10,214 nt of DNA from Pseudomonadales bacterium (GTDB taxonomy: Bacteria; Pseudomonadota; Gammaproteobacteria; Pseudomonadales; IMCC2047). A program made the translations under genes and the position numbers. Below are positions 1 to 5,257 of this stretch, one piece after another; the stretch's first letter is position 1; each line of letters starts with the position of its first letter. The notes beneath the pieces are model-generated. The model saw nothing but the letters and a program-made list of their open reading frames with translations. It was not told the origin of the DNA and did no database searches. The stretch spans positions 1-10,214 of the forward strand of contig JAIPFG010000088.1 in the NCBI GenBank assembly GCA_021736745.1, given 5' to 3'.

Positions 1-965
1 ACCTCTGCACCAGATCGTGCTAAGGGCAAGGTAAAGTTACCCAAACCGCAAAACAGGTCTAACACTCTGTCTCCAGGTTGTGGATCAAGACAACTGACGG
101 CACGCGTTACCATAGACTGATTAATTTCCGCATTAACCTGGGTAAAGTCCATTGGGTGGAAGTGCATCTCCAAGTCAAAGTTGGCAAGACGGTAACTCAG
201 GCGTGCATCTGTCTGCGTCGGCCAAATTTTATGTACAGAGTCTACCCCTGCCGGTTGTAGATAAATCTCAATATTCTGCTGCTCACCAAAATACGTTAAA
301 GCCTTGATATCCTGATCCGCCAGCGATTCCATATGCCTGAAAACCAGTGCAGTTTGGTGGTCGCCAAGAGCCACTTCAATTTGTGGAATCGTTCGATAGG
401 CAACCAGCGAGCGAATCAGCTCGCACAATATTTGAATTTTATTACCAATACGTGAATCCAAGACATGGCAACTCTTGATATCCGTAATAAAACCACTCCG
501 CTTCTCTCTGAATCCGACCAACACCTCATCACGCTTTGCCACGTAACGCACGCCTAGCCGGGCCTTGCGTCGATAGTGGTAGGAGCGGCCACACATCGCT
601 GGCGTTACCTTTTGCGGCGTTATCCCACCAAAGTGTCGGAGCTGCTCTAGCAGCACAGATTGTTTTAATTCAAGCTGAGCCTCAGAGTGCATGTATTGTA
701 GGCTACAGCCGCCACAGACTTGTGAGTGGGGACATTGGGGTTCAGTGCGGCTTGGTGATGCGGTTAAGACTGCCAGCGTGACCGCTTCATCAAAGCGACT
801 GCGCTTGTTCCTAATTTGTACCGTTACCCGCTCCTGCGGCAACGCTCCCTCAACAAAAACCAGTTTACCATCACGTTTTGCAATTCCACGGCCATCATGA
901 CCGAGGCCCTCAACGTACAGTTCGGTCTGTTCAAAGACTTTCGGTTTTGCTCCTCGTCTCGACAC
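1..965 (-). CDS. rlmD: 23S rRNA (uracil(1939)-C(5))-methyltransferase RlmD, 5' part (3' end outside window)
   Basis: SAM-dependent RNA methyltransferase with an Fe-S cluster; the E. coli member makes m5U1939 in 23S rRNA. I translated the minus strand by hand. From a GTG at 965-963 there are 321 uninterrupted codons to the window edge, against 433 residues in E. coli RlmD. A TRAM-like RNA-binding domain covers about residues 10-68. The four [4Fe-4S] cysteines are present as C78-x5-C84-x2-C87 (CPHSQVCGGC) and C166. DFTQVNAEIN at 273-282 and the SAM motif VLDLFCGLGNFTLPL at 301-315 identify the family. The catalytic cysteine lies in the missing C-terminus. An in-frame TAG six codons upstream (981-983) makes GTG the only conventional start; the Shine-Dalgarno (AGGG about 13 nt upstream) is weak. 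It follows cysM in the same direction after a 105-bp gap. Identity is confident, the start moderately so. Confidence 0.95.
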   Translation of the reverse strand, partial: MSRRGAKPKVFEQTELYVEGLGHDGRGIAKRDGKLVFVEGALPQERVTVQIRNKRSRFDEAVTLAVLTASPSRTEPQCPHSQVCGGCSLQYMHSEAQLELKQSVLLEQLRHFGGITPQKVTPAMCGRSYHYRRKARLGVRYVAKRDEVLVGFREKRSGFITDIKSCHVLDSRIGNKIQILCELIRSLVAYRTIPQIEVALGDHQTALVFRHMESLADQDIKALTYFGEQQNIEIYLQPAGVDSVHKIWPTQTDARLSYRLANFDLEMHFHPMDFTQVNAEINQSMVTRAVSCLDPQPGDRVLDLFCGLGNFTLPLARSGAE

Positions 966-999
966 AACTAATGCGTAACCCTATTTAAATTGATTGTCG

Positions 1000-1029
1000 G
1001 GTATATTGGGACAAATTTGAATAAATCAA
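1000..1029 (-). promoter_or_regulatory. Possible sigma70-type promoter for rlmD
   Basis: Read on the minus strand, TTGATT (1029-1024; 4/6 match to the -35 consensus) is followed after 18 bp by TATACC (1005-1000; 4/6 match to -10). This would place a transcription start near 993, about 28 nt before the GTG of rlmD. An ATTTGA/TCAAAT inverted repeat lies across the -35 side. Both hexamers are weak and the region is AT-rich, so chance occurrence is possible; rlmD could equally be read from the cysM promoter. Confidence 0.22.
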
Positions 1030-1070
1030 ATATCCAATACCTCAATGACAGTCAGAGATATCACTTTGGT

Positions 1071-2012
1071 TTAGAAAACCCCGGTTGATAAGTAACGATC
1101 GCCCCGGTCACAAATGATCGCGACAATCACCGCATTCTCTACTTCTGAGGCGATACGTAAAGCGCCGGAAACAGCTCCACCGGAAGAGACGCCACAAAAA
1201 ATCCCCTCCTGCTCCGCCAGTGCACGCATCGTCTGTTCCGCTTCATCCTGTGAAATGTCTAATATCCGATCAACCCGATCACGATTAAATATTTTTGGCA
1301 GATACGCTTCCGGCCACCGTCTAATGCCCGGAATACTAGCGCCGTCCTGCGGTTGTAAGCCGATAATCTGAACCGCAGGGTTTTGTTCTTTTAAATAGCG
1401 TGACACCCCCATAATGGTGCCCGTCGTCCCCATGGAGCTCACAAAATGTGTTATTCGCCCATGAGTTTGCCGCCATATTTCTGGGCCGGTAGTTTCATAA
1501 TGCGCCTGAGGGTTATCCATATTACCGAATTGATCAAGGACTATTCCCTTACCCTCATCACGCATTTTTGCCGCCAGGTCACGAGCACCTTCCATGCCCT
1601 CTTCTTTGCTCACCAGGACCAGTTCCGCACCATAAGCAGCCATTGATGCTCGCCGTTCCTCGCTCATATGATCCGGCATCACCAGTACCATATGATAGCC
1701 TTTGATGGCCGCCGCCATCGCCAAGGCAATACCGGTATTGCCACTAGTGGCTTCAATCAGAGTATCACCCGGTTTTATATCACCACGTTTTTCCGCAGCG
1801 TTAATCATATTGAGCGCTGGACGATCTTTGACCGAACCGGCAGGATTATCTCCCTCCAGTTTCACCAAAATACTATTCTTATCCCCAACCACCAGTCGTT
1901 GTAAACGGACCAAAGGGGTGTTGCCGACACAACTTTCAATCGTAGGGAAAGTCGCCGCGTCAAATTCTTCAGGATTGTCTTGCGGTTCATTACCCTGAAC
2001 TGTTGAATTCAT
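1071..2012 (-). CDS. cysM: Cysteine synthase B (O-acetylserine sulfhydrylase B)
   Basis: PLP-dependent cytosolic enzyme joining O-acetylserine with sulfide (CysM members also accept thiosulfate) to make cysteine. The 313-residue product has all fold-type II landmarks: PLP lysine K62 in NPAGSVKDRP, the TSGNTG substrate loop at 89-94, the phosphate-binding GTTGT at 195-199, and GVSSGGA at 274-280. GIRRWPEAYLPKIF at 229-242 is typical of CysM and not of CysK, and this decides the isozyme call. The ATG at 2012 has an AGGA Shine-Dalgarno eight nt upstream. The start gives a polar, acidic extension of about 16 residues before the usual FPTIESCVGNTPL beginning, so the protein is slightly longer than E. 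coli CysM (303 residues). It lies upstream of rlmD and divergent from barA, a neighbourhood seen in pseudomonads. No clear terminator follows it. Confidence 0.96.
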   Translation of the reverse strand: MNSTVQGNEPQDNPEEFDAATFPTIESCVGNTPLVRLQRLVVGDKNSILVKLEGDNPAGSVKDRPALNMINAAEKRGDIKPGDTLIEATSGNTGIALAMAAAIKGYHMVLVMPDHMSEERRASMAAYGAELVLVSKEEGMEGARDLAAKMRDEGKGIVLDQFGNMDNPQAHYETTGPEIWRQTHGRITHFVSSMGTTGTIMGVSRYLKEQNPAVQIIGLQPQDGASIPGIRRWPEAYLPKIFNRDRVDRILDISQDEAEQTMRALAEQEGIFCGVSSGGAVSGALRIASEVENAVIVAIICDRGDRYLSTGVF

Positions 2013-2080
2013 CTATAAATTCCTGTACCGATTATTTTGAATAAATGATACGCCTACGATTTTAATACAAACACAGACTA

Positions 2081-2272
2081 TCAGACCGGCGTTATGATAC
2101 GTTTAATAGCATGACTCGCATAATATTCTATCCAACTAACCACATAGCCATTGGTAATAACATGCGATTTGCCCGCCTTATTTCGCAAACGAATAAATAC
2201 CGGACGCAGAGGTTTTCGATAATCACAGCGCTTGCTCGAAACTGCTTTATGCCCTAGGCTTTCAATTTTCAC
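2081..2272 (-). CDS. Hypothetical small basic protein, 63 codons (doubtful)
   Basis: I do not recognise this product. The ORF starts at a GTG (2272-2270) with a weak GGAT upstream, has an in-frame TAG just before it that prevents a longer version, and stops at TGA 68 bp before cysM. The protein is rich in Lys and Arg. Its centre (RPVFIRLRNKAGKSHVI) and C-terminal part (YVVSWIEYYASHAIKRI) look like plausible beta-strand and amphipathic helix rather than shadow translation. There is no signal peptide, membrane segment or known motif. It shares direction with cysM and rlmD and could head that operon. Against it: short length, GTG start, weak ribosome site, no obvious codon bias, and it fills the region where divergent barA and cysM promoters are expected. 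It may be chance. Confidence 0.33.
   Translation of the reverse strand: MKIESLGHKAVSSKRCDYRKPLRPVFIRLRNKAGKSHVITNGYVVSWIEYYASHAIKRIITPV
2169..2197 (+). promoter_or_regulatory. Weak candidate promoter for barA
   Basis: TTGCCC (2169-2174) and AATAAA (2192-2197) are 17 bp apart and each match the sigma70 consensus at four of six positions. Transcription would begin near 2204, leaving a leader of about 107 nt before barA. Nothing better was seen between cysM and barA. The candidate lies inside the doubtful antisense 63-codon ORF, so at most one reading is likely to be the main function of this DNA. Confidence 0.18.
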
Positions 2273-2310
2273 GCAATCCGGCTAATTCATCCAATACAGC
2301 ACGTCTCCTC

Positions 2311-5010
2311 ATGAACACCAACAAAATGCCCACGCTTGCCGTTAGCTTCGTCTTACTGATCGCCATCAATATCAGTGGCGCTTTACTGCTCAATATGACG
2401 TTGACGAAGGCCGGCCAAACAGAGCGCGATTTAGCAGCCCAGGGCGAACAGATAAGCCGTAGTATCGCCATTCGCTGGCAGGATCAATTAAATCAGCCAA
2501 CAGAACGCCTCCATCAACTCACCCGACTGCTTTTGACCATTGATATTATTAATGCCACCTTATTTATTGATGCTCAGGGTCAAGTTATTGCCCGCTCGGG
2601 TGCTAGTATCCCATTTTCGCTAATCGAAACTTTTAAGCGAACCGAAACCTACGGGGTACGCCAGAATAATCTCTATTATCTGTCACTGCCGCTTATGGCA
2701 ACAAACTATACCCCAGGCACCTTAACAGAGGCGGCACCCCCTCAAGGCTATATTGTACTCGGTTTAGACACCAGCCGGGCAGATCAACAACACGATCTAT
2801 TGCTTAATTATTTTATCGGCGGAGCGATTCTACTTAGCATCATTAACCTTATTTTTGTTATTACGGTGATTAGCTATTTTCGCCGTCTCCATGCCTATCG
2901 GAATGCGCCTCCTGAAATACAACAACAATTCGCCAAGGGTTACCGGCAATTAAAACGGTCGATTGAAATGCAGCAACGCGCAATTGATCAGGCCCGTCGG
3001 GAGGCACTCAAAACCAGTGAGATTAAATCACAATTTATTGCCAATATGAGCCATGAAATCAGAACACCGCTCAACGCGATTATTGGATTTACCGATTTGC
3101 TACTGAAATCCCAACTTGATGCCAGACAACAGGATTTCCTTTTAACCATCAGGAAATCATCTCTCGGACTTTTACAAATTATAAATGACATTCTCGACTT
3201 TTCTAAAATAGAAGCAGGCAAAGTCGCTCTCGATGAAATCGCACTCGACTTAAGAGAAACCATCGAAGATGTACTGACGGTGCTCGCGCCGTCCGCTCAC
3301 GAAAAGCAGCTTGAACTAATTTCAATTTATACGCCCAATCTCCCGAATCAACTGTTAGCAGACCCACTACGTCTTAAGCAGATTCTAACGAACTTGGTCA
3401 GTAATTCGATTAAATTCACAGACAAGGGCAGCATTGTGGTGCGCCTCAGTTTGGAGGAGAAAAAGGGTGACAATGCCACCTTTAAAGTTAGCGTTGCCGA
3501 CACAGGCCCCGGTATTTCCAAGGATAATCAGCAGAAGTTATTTCAGCTTTTCAGCCAGGCCGATGCCTCCACCACGCGCCAATTCGGCGGTTCCGGTTTA
3601 GGCCTAGTGATAGCAAAACAATTAGCGGAACAAATGAATGGGGCCATCGGCGTCAGTAGTCAACCACGATATGGCGCCAATTTCTGGTTTACCTTCCAAG
3701 CCAAACTCATTCAAAATCCTTTAAAATCTGAAGCCTTCAACGCCCTAATTGGTCGTCGTATCATCCTTTGTGACCACCACCCTTTAGTCCGGATGTCCTT
3801 AATGCAACTATTAAAGGAGTGGCAAACCATTCCCCGATCGACCAGAAATTTGGAAGAAATGGAAGAACAAGTAAGGCAAGCCTCTTTAACTGACCCCTTC
3901 GATGTTGCCATTATTAGCAGTGATTCTTGCTTGCAAAACGGTAATAGCTTACTGCCATTATTAAAAAAACTGAAAACTCAATTCCGATGCCCTACTCTTT
4001 TATTGAACTACACGGTAGAGGAAAGTGATGATCCAACCGACATGATAGAAAGTGCATCACTGATGCTCTCGAAACCGGTTCGTTACAAAGATCTCTACCA
4101 AAGCTTAGTACAAATGCTTGGCTTGCCCTCGCAGAGGGCGAGCCAGTTGGAAAGCAACAAAAAGGCTACCATTCAATTTGATCGTCCGCCCAAAGTTTTG
4201 GTGGTCGATGACAATCAAGCCAATTTAAAGTTAATCAGCATAATGCTTGGGGAGATAGGCGCAATAGTCACCGAAGCGAATAGTGGGAAACAAGCACTTA
4301 AAAAGCTAAAGATTAGTGCCTTCGATATAATCTTTATGGATATTCAAATGCCCGGCATGGATGGTGTAGAGGCTACTCGTTTAATTCGCACAAATCCTAG
4401 TGCGTATCGAGACCTTCCCATTGTCGCCTTAACAGCCCATGCGCTAGCGTCAGAAAGAGACGCATTACTCAGCCATGGGATGGATGATTACCTCAGCAAA
4501 CCGATAACTGAACAACAATTGGTTGATACCATTCTGGAATGGACTGATATTAAACTAATTACTACCTTTACCCCAAAGGCTGAAGCCCCCCCCAGACGGA
4601 TAAAGCCATCAGCCACTCAAGCATTTGAGTTACCATTGTCTAGTGTTGAAGAAAACACCCCAGCCATTGTTGATATCCCTCTTGCCATTAAGCACGCAGC
4701 TGGTAAAGAAGAGCTTGCCAAAGAGTTGTTTGCAATGCTGCTCAAAACATTGGATGACGATTACAGCGCTATTGAACAAGCCCACCAAAAAGGGGATAAC
4801 GAAAAACTGTTACACCAAGTACATCGTCTGCACGGCGCAACACGCTATTGTGGCGTTCCCGCATTAACGGCCGCCGCAGAAAAAACAGAAGTCGCATTAA
4901 AACTCAAGCAGCAAAACCAAATCGATCAACTCACCGAATCCCTCAAGTTTGAAATAGAACAGGTTAAATTATGGGGGAAAGTTAATCGATGGGCTGACGT
5001 AGAAAATTGA
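2311..5010 (+). CDS. barA: Hybrid sensor histidine kinase BarA/GacS (tripartite)
   Basis: Inner-membrane sensor kinase that passes phosphate His-Asp-His and then to an UvrY/GacA-type regulator, which controls the Csr/Rsm small RNAs in known members. The 899 residues (E. coli BarA 918) contain: TM1 about 7-28; a periplasmic sensor about 29-162; TM2 about 163-190; a short linker; the dimerisation H-box with H248 (NMSHEIRTPLN); the ATPase N-box with N365, G1 box DTGPGIS at 397-403 and G2 box GGSGLGL at 426-432; a degenerate receiver about 482-600; a true receiver about 627-745 with D633/D634, phosphoacceptor D677, T708 and K730; and a C-terminal Hpt domain with H838 (HRLHGA). I see no HAMP motif between TM2 and H248. 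The ATG at 2311 lacks a Shine-Dalgarno; no usable in-frame start exists upstream back to the stop at 2194, and an ATG at 2326 is the only close alternative. It is divergent from cysM, as in related bacteria. Confidence 0.95.
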   Translation: MNTNKMPTLAVSFVLLIAINISGALLLNMTLTKAGQTERDLAAQGEQISRSIAIRWQDQLNQPTERLHQLTRLLLTIDIINATLFIDAQGQVIARSGASIPFSLIETFKRTETYGVRQNNLYYLSLPLMATNYTPGTLTEAAPPQGYIVLGLDTSRADQQHDLLLNYFIGGAILLSIINLIFVITVISYFRRLHAYRNAPPEIQQQFAKGYRQLKRSIEMQQRAIDQARREALKTSEIKSQFIANMSHEIRTPLNAIIGFTDLLLKSQLDARQQDFLLTIRKSSLGLLQIINDILDFSKIEAGKVALDEIALDLRETIEDVLTVLAPSAHEKQLELISIYTPNLPNQLLADPLRLKQILTNLVSNSIKFTDKGSIVVRLSLEEKKGDNATFKVSVADTGPGISKDNQQKLFQLFSQADASTTRQFGGSGLGLVIAKQLAEQMNGAIGVSSQPRYGANFWFTFQAKLIQNPLKSEAFNALIGRRIILCDHHPLVRMSLMQLLKEWQTIPRSTRNLEEMEEQVRQASLTDPFDVAIISSDSCLQNGNSLLPLLKKLKTQFRCPTLLLNYTVEESDDPTDMIESASLMLSKPVRYKDLYQSLVQMLGLPSQRASQLESNKKATIQFDRPPKVLVVDDNQANLKLISIMLGEIGAIVTEANSGKQALKKLKISAFDIIFMDIQMPGMDGVEATRLIRTNPSAYRDLPIVALTAHALASERDALLSHGMDDYLSKPITEQQLVDTILEWTDIKLITTFTPKAEAPPRRIKPSATQAFELPLSSVEENTPAIVDIPLAIKHAAGKEELAKELFAMLLKTLDDDYSAIEQAHQKGDNEKLLHQVHRLHGATRYCGVPALTAAAEKTEVALKLKQQNQIDQLTESLKFEIEQVKLWGKVNRWADVEN

Positions 5011-5018
5011 TTTTGTTA

Positions 5019-5058
5019 TATAAAGTGGGTTTCAACTCGTTAGAAAAACCTCTTTATA
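5019..5058 (+). other. Imperfect hairpin after barA, possible weak 3' end
   Basis: Starting nine bases after the barA stop, 5019-5032 pairs with 5045-5058: 14 positions with two mismatches around a 12-nt loop. There is no T-run after it, so it is not a standard intrinsic terminator. TGGGTT (5026-5031) can alternatively pair with AACCCA (5058-5063), giving two mutually exclusive folds. It may protect or define the barA mRNA 3' end, or be chance in AT-rich DNA. Confidence 0.28.
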
Positions 5059-5150
5059 ACCCATTGCACTTCCAGTCAATAGCCTTGTTCCCTTTAAACC
5101 AAGAAAAATTAGTTCTATTGGGCTAAACTGATGTTGTATAGTTGGCAATG

Positions 5151-5207
5151 CCTATTAATTTGTATAGCGCCGTAAGCAGCGTATAGAGAGATTAATAGGA
5201 TTTTTTT
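5151..5207 (+). terminator. Stem-loop plus T7: barA terminator or receptor-gene attenuator
   Basis: CCTATTAAT (5151-5159) and ATTAATAGG (5191-5199) form a perfect 9-bp stem with the two GC pairs at its base. Inside it, TATA/TATA (5163-5166, 5182-5185) and CGC/GCG (5168-5170, 5179-5181) continue the helix across an asymmetric internal loop and a bulged G, ending in an 8-nt loop. One base after the stem come seven T (5201-5207). The shape fits a rho-independent terminator, though the stem is AT-rich and would be weak. It lies 140 bp after barA and 51 bp before the receptor ATG. It could end barA transcripts, or act in the receptor mRNA leader if that promoter is upstream of 5151. I see no cobalamin-riboswitch core. 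Confidence 0.45.
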
Positions 5208-5257
5208 GTCAACGATATATTTTTTACAGGCTAATAATCATAAGAGAGGGGCAATTT

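Noticed and set aside
536..900. Two rightward ORFs opposite rlmD
   Set aside because: They are antisense shadows of the rlmD reading frame, which carries the Fe-S cysteines and family motifs.
5011..5257. Cobalamin or other known riboswitch before the TonB receptor
   Set aside because: TonB receptors often carry a cobalamin riboswitch, but I find no B12-box-like core; only the stem-loop with T7 is supported.
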